A stretch of DNA of 11,180 bases from Candidatus Latescibacterota bacterium (GTDB lineage Bacteria > Latescibacterota > UBA2968 > GCA-2709665): the NCBI GenBank assembly GCA_012271065.1, contig JAAXHE010000087.1, positions 446 through 11,625 on the forward strand. The letters are read 5' to 3'. Every line of letters begins with the position of its first letter. Position 1 is the stretch's first letter. The notes beneath the pieces are model-generated. The model searched no databases and had not been told where the DNA came from. It saw nothing but the letters and a program-made list of their open reading frames with translations. This document shows positions 5,426 through 11,180 of this stretch, piece after piece. Made by a program: the position numbers and the translations under genes.

Positions 5426-6982
5426 CTACAACCTCTCCATGCGACCTTCCTCTAGAATAAAAATCTCATCCGCCACGCGGGTAATCAATCGCCGGTCATG
5501 GCTGACAACCGCAAAGCCTCCGGGAAACGACTCCAGCAGACCCTCCAGCACTTCCACGGACTCGATGTCCAGGTGCGTCGTGGGCTCGTCCAGCACCAGA
5601 AACTCCTTCTGTTTCAGAATCATCTTTACGATGGCGCCGCGCATCCTCTCGCCGTAGCTCAGCGTTCGGACCGGCCGGACCACCTTGTCGGCCTTCAGTC
5701 TGGCCGCGCCGAGGTACTGACGCACCTCGCTTTCCCCGTAGTCGTCATCGACGAAATTGTCGAGGAAAATCTCCCGGTCGTAAAATCCGGCCAGACCCTG
5801 CGTCAGATACCCGACCCTCACGTTTGAATTGAAGTAGACTGTGCCCGCGTCCGGCGGCAGTTTCCCCGTCATCACATTCAGAAGCGTTGTCTTTCCGGCC
5901 CCGTTCGGCCCCAACAGTGCGATCCGGTCTCTGGTCTCCACCACAAGATCCAGCGCCTCGAGCACCGGGTTGCCGCCCAACCGCTTGCCCACCGACTCCA
6001 TCCTCGCCACGAGCCGCCGGTCGACATCGTAGGTCGGGAAATTCAACCTGATCTTCTTTTCGATCCAGGGTTTCTCCTCCTCCAATGCGGCCCTGTGCCG
6101 CTCCAGGCGACGTTCCATCACTTTCCCGCCCTTCGTCACCTTTGCAGCCAGACGACGGCTCGACGAATCCCTGGTCTCGTTTTCCCGGCTCGCCCCCCAC
6201 GCCATGCGCCGGCGCATGGCCTCCTGGAGGCTGGAGATCTTCTTCCCCAGCGCCCTGGCTCGTTCCAACCGGTCGTGAAAGTCCCGCTCCTTGTGTTCCA
6301 GCGCAGTGGAATAGCCGCCCTGGACCGAGAACATGCTTCCCCGTTCCAGGTGAATTGTCCGATCGGCAATGTTGTCGATCAGCTCCCGGTCGTGACTCAC
6401 GATCAATACGGCCCTTCCACGGCGTTTTGCGAAACCGATGGCCTCCTCGAACGCCGTAATGCCCCTGATGTCCAGATAGTTCAGCGGTTCGTCGAACAAC
6501 ATCAGGTCCGCGTCCACGGCCAGCACCCCGGCGATGTCGACCTTCCGCTGCTGCCCGCGTGACATGCTCCTGTAACGCTGCTCCAGTTCCACGCCGAAAT
6601 TCGCGGCATAGGCCCGAATTCTGTCTTCCTGAACGAATCCGCCCGACTCGTAATAATCCTGATAGTACTCGTGCCGCCCGTCCTGGATGCCCCTGTAAAG
6701 CCGAGTCAATCTCACGTCAAACGACAGCGCGCGCTCCATCGCAGGCCCGTCGAAGTCCACCGGGCTCTCCTGGGGCAGGCAGGCTGACGTAACGGGCCTG
6801 TCCAGGGCGACCCCGCCTGCGTAATCCGTGTTTTCATCGACAAGGCATTTCATCAGCGTGGTCTTGCCGCTTCCGTTCGCGCCCACCACCGCAACCGCCT
6901 CGCCACCGCGCAGGCTGAAAGAAATACCGTCCAGCACGACTACAGCGCCATAGGAAACGCGTAGATCGTTCACCTGCAGCAC
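5426..6982 (-). CDS. ABC-F family ATPase with two nucleotide-binding domains
   Basis: This soluble protein of about 518 residues has two ABC ATPase domains and no membrane segments, the layout of ABC-F ribosome-associated factors (EttA/Uup and the Msr/Vga/Lsa resistance proteins). Counting from the TTG at 6985, domain 1 has Walker A GANGSGKTT (35-43), signature MSRGQQ (141-146), Walker B LMLFDEP (161-167) and SHD (197-199). Domain 2 has GPNGAGKTT (359-367), signature LSYGE (442-446), Walker B FLVLDEP (462-468) and SHD (495-497). The charged linker at about 228-330, with a MAWGASRENETR stretch, would contact the ribosome near the P/E site. The start is set at GTG 6982 because AAGGAGG (6996-6990) lies 7 nt upstream; TTG at 6985 is only 4 nt away and equally in frame. 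The signatures depart from LSGGQ in both halves. The linker loosely recalls resistance-type ABC-F proteins, but resistance cannot be claimed. It converges with the sigma-WG gene. Confidence 0.88.
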   Translation of the reverse strand: MLQVNDLRVSYGAVVVLDGISFSLRGGEAVAVVGANGSGKTTLMKCLVDENTDYAGGVALDRPVTSACLPQESPVDFDGPAMERALSFDVRLTRLYRGIQDGRHEYYQDYYESGGFVQEDRIRAYAANFGVELEQRYRSMSRGQQRKVDIAGVLAVDADLMLFDEPLNYLDIRGITAFEEAIGFAKRRGRAVLIVSHDRELIDNIADRTIHLERGSMFSVQGGYSTALEHKERDFHDRLERARALGKKISSLQEAMRRRMAWGASRENETRDSSSRRLAAKVTKGGKVMERRLERHRAALEEEKPWIEKKIRLNFPTYDVDRRLVARMESVGKRLGGNPVLEALDLVVETRDRIALLGPNGAGKTTLLNVMTGKLPPDAGTVYFNSNVRVGYLTQGLAGFYDREIFLDNFVDDDYGESEVRQYLGAARLKADKVVRPVRTLSYGERMRGAIVKMILKQKEFLVLDEPTTHLDIESVEVLEGLLESFPGGFAVVSHDRRLITRVADEIFILEEGRMERL

Positions 6983-7320
6983 CAACCCACCTCCTTCCGT
7001 TCACCATCTCATTCGCCCGGCTACCGCTATACGGGTACAGAAACCAACACCCGCCACATGAGCCGCTCCCCGAGCTTGCCGTCCCGGGCTTCGTTTGCCG
7101 CCAAGCCAGTAACCGCCCCCATGGTTTCATTGAGATGGAGGCATCGGTTGCGCATCCTCGCGCGTCGGCGCCACCACGACAGCGCGGACGCGATCCGAAT
7201 CTGGATCCCCCGCGACCGCGGGACCTACCGCCTAACCTCCGTACCTAAAGGAAGGGGGAATGGTGATGGGATGATGTACGGGGCCTGCAACCGTGGCGGG
7301 ATGGCGATTTCCAATCAATA

Positions 7321-7347
7321 CTTATAGTATATATAAAAGACCGTCAA
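7321..7347 (-). promoter_or_regulatory. Possible promoter for the ABC-F gene
   Basis: Read on the minus strand, TTGACG (7347-7342) and TATAAG (7326-7321) resemble -35 and -10 boxes, each 5 of 6 to consensus, but the 15-bp spacer is short. Transcription from here would give a leader of roughly 330 nt before the ABC-F start, long enough for leader-based control such as that known for some ABC-F genes. No leader peptide or attenuator hairpin was identified. Confidence 0.3.
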
Positions 7348-7367
7348 GAATACATCCAGACTTTCTC

Positions 7368-7389
7368 CCTCTTTCCTTTAGGAGAGAGG
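7368..7389. repeat. Small hairpin element
   Basis: CCTCTTTCC (7368-7376) and GGAGAGAGG (7381-7389) pair over 9 bp, with one G-T, around the loop TTTA. It resembles the short C/T-rich palindromic elements scattered in intergenic DNA of many uncultured bacteria. No T-run follows on either strand, so a terminator role is unlikely. Confidence 0.5.
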
Positions 7390-7397
7390 TCTGCGGG

Positions 7398-7415
7398 GCG
7401 GGGTTGCGGGGTTGC
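7398..7415 (+). repeat. G-rich 10-mer repeats (GCGGGGTTGC)
   Basis: GCGGGGTTGC occurs at 7398-7407 and again at 7406-7415, overlapping by two bases so that the unit GGGGTTGC repeats with an 8-bp period. A third exact copy is at 7477-7486, and a partial GGGTTGCC at 7493-7500. The copies bracket the heptamer array at 7439-7471, which suggests that the segment is one composite repeat element. Confidence 0.55.
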
Positions 7416-7438
7416 CTTTGATCTTGCATCTCGCTCTT

Positions 7439-7471
7439 AGCTGACGGCTGATCGCTGAGAGCTGACAGCTT
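7439..7471 (+). repeat. Short tandem heptamer array (nGCTGAn), upstream copy
   Basis: The array reads AGCTGAC, GGCTGAT, CGCTGAG, AGCTGAC, then AGCTT: four full 7-bp units and a part unit, all nGCTGAn. Its reverse complement matches 8709-8741, at the end of the hydrolase gene, at 27 of 33 positions in the same register. It belongs to the general class of short tandemly repeated heptamers known from cyanobacteria and some uncultured lineages. Confidence 0.75.
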
Positions 7472-7646
7472 TGCCTGCGGGGTTGCACGGCAGGGTTGCC
7501 GGCGATCAAGTTGTTTTGGCTGCACAGTCCATTGTATATATTGTTGACAGAGACCTACCGGCAGACGCCCGCCGTGCCCCTTTCGTCCCGTGCATCCTGA
7601 ATATCCATTTTGCACGATTCAAGAGACCCTGACACAGGAGTGGCAG

Positions 7647-8744
7647 ATGACCGACATCTCATTCGACGACCTGCTGGAAATCCGAAAAGGCGGAGACGGC
7701 CTCACGATGGGCGGCGGGGCGTCGCATATCGGCAGAATCGACACCGTGGAAGAATGGGAAACGAAGGCGGAGGCGCTTCGGGCCATCTTCCGTCAGACCC
7801 TGGGTCGAGGCCCCACGGAAGTCCCTCCGTTGGACGCTGCGATCGTCTCGGAGACCGATCACGGCGACCACGTCAAGCGAAGCATCGCGTACAACGTGGC
7901 GCCGGATGAACGGATTGTCGCCGACGCGCTCATCCCCGCGGGACTGAACGGAACAGCGCCGGCCGTACTCTGCATCCACCCCACCACGCCGTACGGGAGA
8001 GAGCAGGTTATCGGCAACGATCCGTCCGAGAAGGGCCGGGACCGCGCGTACGCGCTTCATCTGGTCCGTCGCGGTTTCGTCACGCTGGCGTACGACCTGT
8101 TAAGCGCCAATCAACGGAAATACGAGGGGCTGCGCGACTTCGACACCGCGCCCTTCTATGAAAAATTCCCCGAATGGTCCGTCCGCGGCAAGGACCTGTG
8201 GGACCTCAGCCGCGCGGTCGATCTGCTCGAAACCATCCCCGAGGCGGACGATGGACGCATCGGATCCATCGGCCATTCACAGGGGGGCGGGATCACCATT
8301 CACGCGATGTCGCTCGAACCGCGCATCTCTGCCGGCGTGGCAAGTTGCGGCGACTGGCCCGCCCGGTTTTCCAAAAACCCGTTCAACAATGCGCGCACCG
8401 GCTGGTGGGTGGGGCGCCCCTTTCTGAGGCCGTACTGCCAGACCGGCAAACGTTTCCCCATCGAACTCCACGAATACCTGGCCCTGGCCGCGCCCCGCGC
8501 CATCATGCACATCACGGCGCTCAACGACTTTCAGTACCGCCTGGAGGAAACCCGTCTCACGCGCCCGGTTCTGGAACGCATGGGCGAATCCGTCACGCGC
8601 GTCTTTTCGCTATTTGGCGCCACGGAGAACTTTCGCCAGGTCCTGCACGAAGAAGGCCACGGCTTCGCCGAGGCGCACCGCGAAGTCGGGTACGCGTTTC
8701 TGGAAAACAAGCTGTCGGCTATCAGCTGTAAGCAGTCAGCTTGA
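7647..8744 (+). CDS. Alpha/beta hydrolase (Abhydrolase_7/dienelactone-hydrolase-like)
   Basis: This 365-residue protein is a serine hydrolase of the alpha/beta fold, probably cytoplasmic since no signal peptide is present. An N-terminal helical part (about 30-55, EEWETKAEALRAIFRQTLG) precedes the core, as in Abhydrolase_7/acetyl-xylan-esterase-like proteins. The core includes LCIHPTTPYGREQVIG (108-123), LVRRGFVTLAYDLL (139-152), the nucleophile elbow GHSQGG with Ser211, a probable acid near Asp294 (ALNDFQ) and the C-terminal GHGF with His338. The start at ATG 7647 has AGGAG (7636-7640) 6 nt upstream; an earlier in-frame ATG at 7590 would add 19 residues unlike the family. Likely role: ester or lactone hydrolysis of an unknown substrate. 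The last 11 or so residues (KLSAISCKQSA) are encoded by a heptamer repeat array inserted at the 3' end, so the natural C-terminus was probably different. It stands alone between repeats, with the next gene on the opposite strand. Confidence 0.8.
   Translation: MTDISFDDLLEIRKGGDGLTMGGGASHIGRIDTVEEWETKAEALRAIFRQTLGRGPTEVPPLDAAIVSETDHGDHVKRSIAYNVAPDERIVADALIPAGLNGTAPAVLCIHPTTPYGREQVIGNDPSEKGRDRAYALHLVRRGFVTLAYDLLSANQRKYEGLRDFDTAPFYEKFPEWSVRGKDLWDLSRAVDLLETIPEADDGRIGSIGHSQGGGITIHAMSLEPRISAGVASCGDWPARFSKNPFNNARTGWWVGRPFLRPYCQTGKRFPIELHEYLALAAPRAIMHITALNDFQYRLEETRLTRPVLERMGESVTRVFSLFGATENFRQVLHEEGHGFAEAHREVGYAFLENKLSAISCKQSA
8709..8741 (-). repeat. Heptamer array, downstream inverted copy inside gene 3' end
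   Basis: On the minus strand this reads AGCTGAC, TGCTTAC, AGCTGAT, AGCCGAC, AGCTT, degenerate nGCTGAn units. It is the inverted counterpart of 7439-7471 (27 of 33 identical). It overlaps the last codons of the hydrolase gene; the TGA stop (8742-8744) comes immediately after the array. Confidence 0.75.
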
Positions 8745-8962
8745 ATCAAAGACCCAATCAATTGACGTCAGCGCCGTAATGTGGCAGGACCAGAAGTGGC
8801 GCAGCGTGGGCAAGATGCCCCGGTCCAGGGAGGCGACACGAAAAGGGCCCCGGATAAACCGGGGCCCTGCGCATGTACGAGTCTCTGATTAAGCGGGTTA
8901 TTAAGGATGTCCGGGAATAAGGACCTCAGTGCCCATGATCTCAGCAGGGGCCACAGATTGGC
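8745..8962. other. Intergenic stretch after the hydrolase gene
   Basis: These 218 bp separate convergent genes. Apart from the hairpin at 8841-8868, I see no gene or further repeat. A frame through it continues past the hydrolase region on the plus strand but has no recognisable content. Confidence 0.5.
8841..8868 (-). terminator. Rho-independent terminator of the solute-binding protein gene
   Basis: AGGGCCCCGG (8844-8853) and CCGGGGCCCT (8859-8868) form a perfect 10-bp stem around a 5-base loop. On the minus strand the stem runs straight into TTTT (counting its closing T), the layout of an intrinsic terminator for the gene ending at 8963. On the plus strand the following bases are GCGCATG, so it should not terminate the hydrolase transcript efficiently. 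The T-run is short. Confidence 0.8.
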
Positions 8963-10099
8963 TTACTTGAAGACTTCAAAGGCGCCGTTCCGCACCTTCA
9001 GCACAATGGGATTGTAAACCGCGTCGCCATCGGGATTGAACGAGAAACGCCCCAGAATCGTATCGACCTCCCGGGTATTGATCATCGCGCGTTTAATCGC
9101 ACTCGCGTCCATCGATCCCGTTTCCGCTATTGCTTCGGCGAGAACAAGCAGCGAGACGTAAGAAATCGCGCCCCATGGATGCGGTTCATAGCCGTACCTG
9201 GCGATGTAATTTTCGACGAAGGCCTGGTTCCCGGGTGTGGAAGCGTTGCTTGCCCAACTCAATACGGAAATCGCGCCTTCGGCGGCGTCGCCCGCTTTCT
9301 TGACTTCGGCCAGGGACAGTTCAGGTATGACCACAGGAATCGTTGAAGGGATGCCAGCCTCACGGGCGTTGACCAGAACTTGAATCATCTCCGCCGCCAG
9401 ACACGAGACAAACACTGCATGTGGCTTCAAAGCCATTATTCTGCTCAGCTGGTCGGCAAACGAGGTGTCGCCCGTTGCAAAAGTCTCCCGTGTCAGAATC
9501 CGGACCTCGTTCTCGGCCAGGGCATTGCGCAATTCCTCATCCAGGCTGAGGGAATACACGTCGGTCGAATCGACCATAATCGCCACGCTTCGATACCTCA
9601 GTTTCTCCTTCGTACCCTTGACGGCGCCCGGAGCGAGCGTGCCAACGTTGAGGCCTGTGCGGAAGATATAGTCGCCGATCGCGCTCAGGCCGACGGCGGT
9701 CGATGTCGGACTCAAAGCCAGAACCCCGCTCTGTTGAGCGATCGGAAACACTTCCTTCGCCACGGTGGAAATACCGGGACCCAGGATGACGGACACACCG
9801 TCCTCTTTGATGAGTTTATTGAACGCTTTCGTGGCGGCATCAACCGTGCCTCGGGAATCCTCCCTGATGAACTCGATGCTTGAGCCCCCGAGTATCGATG
9901 AACCGTTGATTTCTTCAAGGGCGAACTGGATGCCCTCCCACGCCGGCGCGCCGTATAAGATCTGCGGACCGGTCAGCGGGAGTGCGACGCCAATCTCGAT
10001 CTTTTCGGGCAGACCATCTGCAGCGCAGCCCCAACTCACGGCAGCGACGAGCGAGAAAGCGAACAGACAGCGAATCTTGATTAACAAGGCTGACCCCAT
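8963..10099 (-). CDS. Branched-chain amino acid-type ABC transporter substrate-binding protein
   Basis: This 378-residue protein is a type I periplasmic binding protein of the Leu/Ile/Val family (Peripla_BP_6), which captures an amino acid, short amide or aromatic acid outside the inner membrane for an ABC importer. The N-terminus has a basic start, a hydrophobic stretch (about 10-22) and SWGC with Cys25, so it is probably a lipoprotein, although the lipobox is not the standard LAGC. The binding domain begins at IEIGVALPLTGPQILYGA (34-51), continues with GIQFALEEING (56-66) and VILGPGISTVAKEVFPIA (104-121), and its last lobe ends near 370. Start ATG 10099 lacks a clear Shine-Dalgarno; a TTG four codons later would also keep the signal sequence. 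No permease or ATPase genes for the importer are adjacent, and the terminator at 8841-8868 ends the unit, so the gene appears monocistronic. The ligand cannot be predicted. Confidence 0.88.
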   Translation of the reverse strand: MGSALLIKIRCLFAFSLVAAVSWGCAADGLPEKIEIGVALPLTGPQILYGAPAWEGIQFALEEINGSSILGGSSIEFIREDSRGTVDAATKAFNKLIKEDGVSVILGPGISTVAKEVFPIAQQSGVLALSPTSTAVGLSAIGDYIFRTGLNVGTLAPGAVKGTKEKLRYRSVAIMVDSTDVYSLSLDEELRNALAENEVRILTRETFATGDTSFADQLSRIMALKPHAVFVSCLAAEMIQVLVNAREAGIPSTIPVVIPELSLAEVKKAGDAAEGAISVLSWASNASTPGNQAFVENYIARYGYEPHPWGAISYVSLLVLAEAIAETGSMDASAIKRAMINTREVDTILGRFSFNPDGDAVYNPIVLKVRNGAFEVFK

Positions 10100-10178
10100 G
10101 GGTTACGTTTGCAATTGTGAATTTCAGGTCCTGGCGGTCCACGAATGACTGAAACACCGTCTCGGGACGCCGCACTCA

Positions 10179-10219
10179 ATTACAATGAATGTAACGGATT
10201 TTCCGCCATATTGCAATGA
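10179..10219. promoter_or_regulatory. Pair of ATTRCAATGA sites upstream of the binding-protein gene
   Basis: ATTACAATGA (10179-10188) and ATTGCAATGA (10210-10219) differ at one base and lie 31 bp apart, close to three helical turns on the same face of DNA. The second contains the palindrome ATTGCAAT. They lie 80-120 bp upstream of the solute-binding protein start at 10099 (minus strand) and just after the tonB stop. An operator role is only suggested by spacing and position. Confidence 0.25.
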
Positions 10220-10237
10220 TTCGGATTTCGCGCAGAC

Positions 10238-11008
10238 TCAGTCCTGCAGCTTGAAGTGGATCGGGATCACCAGCCACACTTTAACGGGCCGGTCACTTTG
10301 ACGGGCCGGCTCGAACAGAAACTTGCTCACGGCATCTTTGGCCGATGCCCGGAAGATCTCCTCGCCCTTCAACACCTGGATCTGTTCCGCCTTGCCTTGC
10401 CGGCCAAGAAGCACTTTCAGCATCACGGATCCTTGCAGGCCGGCCCGAAGCGCAAACTGGGGATACACCGGAAGCGCCCGCCTGATCAACCTCGGCTTCT
10501 GCTCCACCTTCCACACCTCCAGGATTTCCTCCTCTTCGATAAGAACGGCTTCGCTTTCTGCCGTCGGAGGCGGCGGCAGATCCACCGGCACGTCTTCCAG
10601 TTCGAGATCGGTGGTCTCGATCGTCATGTCGTCCGGGACGTCCTCGTCTTCGGTTTCGATGGGAATGGCCGGACGGGGCGGCGGTGGCGGACGTGTGATC
10701 TGCCGGGTCTCGGGAAGGTCCTCGACATGAATGATAATCTGTTCCGGTTTCGAAGTTGTGGCCTGAATATCCAGGGTTGGATACAGAACGGCGATTCCGG
10801 CATGCAACGCGACGGAAAGCGCGAAGGAAAGGCCGAGAACCTGTCCATACCGCCGCTTCAGGTCCACCTCCGGGTCCTTGTCCCGTTTTTCCACCTGGAC
10901 GCCGGTCCGCTGATCCGCAAGAAGCAGCTGAAAACGCTTGCGTTTATCCCGCTGGGCGGCCAGAGTCGACAGGATGGATCCTTCAAACCGATGCAGCACG
11001 AACTTCAT
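10238..11008 (-). CDS. tonB: TonB family energy transducer
   Basis: This 256-residue protein couples the inner-membrane proton motive force to outer-membrane TonB-dependent receptors, working with ExbB/ExbD. It has a basic cytoplasmic N-terminus (1-55), one membrane segment (about 57-77) carrying the S-x-x-x-H motif SVALH (Ser65, His69) as in classical TonB, an acidic and proline-containing periplasmic linker (PPPPPRP 107-113, PPPP 145-148, many Glu/Asp), and the C-terminal receptor-binding domain: YPQFALRAGLQGSVMLKVL (182-200), G-x-A-E-x-I-x-V-L-K-G (205-215), F-x-x-x-A (219-223) and LFEPARQSDRPVKVWLVIPI (231-250). Start ATG 11008 has GAGG (11020-11017) 8 nt upstream. The N-terminal extension before the membrane segment is longer than in E. 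coli TonB. ExbB/ExbD genes are not in the window. The next gene downstream, a solute-binding protein 138 bp away, need not be linked. Confidence 0.9.
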   Translation of the reverse strand: MKFVLHRFEGSILSTLAAQRDKRKRFQLLLADQRTGVQVEKRDKDPEVDLKRRYGQVLGLSFALSVALHAGIAVLYPTLDIQATTSKPEQIIIHVEDLPETRQITRPPPPPRPAIPIETEDEDVPDDMTIETTDLELEDVPVDLPPPPTAESEAVLIEEEEILEVWKVEQKPRLIRRALPVYPQFALRAGLQGSVMLKVLLGRQGKAEQIQVLKGEEIFRASAKDAVSKFLFEPARQSDRPVKVWLVIPIHFKLQD

Positions 11009-11180
11009 CTTGCCCCCCTCACGGTATATGAAACAAACCGCGACAATAAACCATCAGCTTTATAATGTATGTCCTCAATGTTACGGGCCGGTTACGTGAA
11101 GGTTGTGAATTCATAACCCCCAAGTCGAAACGACGTCGAGGCATGGTCTCTTCATTAGCCTTAATCCGAAGATAAATTGA
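11009..11180. other. Upstream region of tonB, window edge
   Basis: No gene is seen in these 172 bp. On the minus strand several AT-rich boxes occur (for example around 11065 and 11029), but none has a -35 partner at proper spacing. A near-perfect palindrome lies at 11101-11118. Confidence 0.4.
11101..11118. promoter_or_regulatory. Palindrome upstream of tonB, possible operator
   Basis: GGTTGTGAATTCATAACC is an 18-bp inverted repeat with one mismatched pair, centred on GAATTC, 93 bp upstream of the tonB ATG. A palindrome this size can occur by chance about once in a window of this length, so only its location favours a regulatory role. Confidence 0.22.

Larger units (their letters stand above)
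6983..7646. other. Long intergenic region between divergent ABC-F and hydrolase genes
   Basis: This 664-bp stretch has no convincing gene. The half next to the ABC-F gene (about 7000-7310) has no recognisable content; open frames there translate to Arg/Ser-rich sequence. The centre holds an AT-rich patch (7321-7338) with a possible minus-strand promoter, then a run of repeats between 7368 and 7500: a hairpin, G-rich 10-mers and the heptamer array. Near the hydrolase a perfect TTGACA occurs at 7544-7549 but lacks an AT-rich -10 at the right distance; TATATT at 7537-7542 is an alternative -10 with a weak -35. Confidence 0.6.

Noticed and set aside
5426..6982. Annotation as an antibiotic resistance gene
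   Set aside because: ABC-F membership is clear, but the sequence alone does not separate resistance from housekeeping subfamilies.
7058..7327. 89-codon open frame in the long intergenic region
   Set aside because: Arg/Ser-rich composition, no Shine-Dalgarno at a useful distance and no recognisable similarity.
7439..7471. Considered as part of a CRISPR array
   Set aside because: The units are 7 bp in direct tandem with no spacers, and no cas genes are nearby.
7544..7549. Perfect TTGACA as -35 box of the hydrolase gene
   Set aside because: The bases 16-18 bp downstream are GC-rich (GCCCGCC), so no -10 box follows at the proper distance.
7322..7615. 97-codon minus-strand frame through the repeat cluster
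   Set aside because: Its KLSALSDQPSA segment is simply the heptamer array read in frame, and the rest is repeat debris.
8841..8868. Terminator for the plus-strand hydrolase gene
   Set aside because: The plus-strand side of the hairpin is followed by GCGCATG rather than T residues; the T-run is only on the minus strand.

Overview
The window reads as chromosomal DNA of a free-living, outer-membrane-bearing bacterium with fairly GC-rich genes. Two genes point to a Gram-negative envelope: a TonB energy transducer and a probable lipoprotein solute-binding protein. The gene mix (divergent sugar-acid enzymes, creatininase-fold amidohydrolase, acetylpolyamine-deacetylase-type enzyme, Abhydrolase_7-like hydrolase, ECF sigma factor with a sensor-like tail) and the heptameric repeats resemble uncultured lineages such as Latescibacterota or Poribacteria. 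That assignment is an impression, not something the sequence proves.

Left part (1-4094, minus strand): four enzymes in one direction, transcribed right to left. They are a histone-deacetylase/acetylpolyamine-amidohydrolase family protein (3078-4094), a creatininase-family amidohydrolase (2255-3001), an HpcH/HpaI-family aldolase with altered catalytic residues (1324-2115) and a mannonate-dehydratase-like TIM barrel (174-1229). Gaps of 76-139 bp allow one operon. On paper the activities suit stepwise breakdown of an acylated or amidated sugar acid: deacetylation, amide hydrolysis, dehydration, then retro-aldol cleavage. This is inference.

Middle part (4095-6982): a divergent promoter region with an AT-rich core flanked by two copies of a 20-bp direct repeat. 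It separates the operon from a plus-strand gene (4262-5407) for an ECF sigma factor fused to WG repeats with an exact 34-residue period. An internal Shine-Dalgarno followed by an in-frame GTG sits at the domain junction and could release the WG domain alone. No anti-sigma gene lies next to it. This is the most unusual item in the window. The gene converges with a minus-strand ABC-F ATPase (5426-6982).

Right part (6983-11180): a 664-bp intergenic stretch carrying repeat debris (hairpin, G-rich 10-mers and an array of a 7-bp unit of the form nGCTGAn) precedes an alpha/beta hydrolase (7647-8744). The 3' end of the hydrolase gene is made from a second, inverted copy of the heptamer array, so its last residues are repeat-derived. 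A strong hairpin with a T-run (8841-8868) terminates minus-strand transcription from a branched-chain-amino-acid-type solute-binding lipoprotein gene (8963-10099). Upstream of that is tonB (10238-11008, minus). Neither transporter permeases nor exbB/exbD are present in the window.
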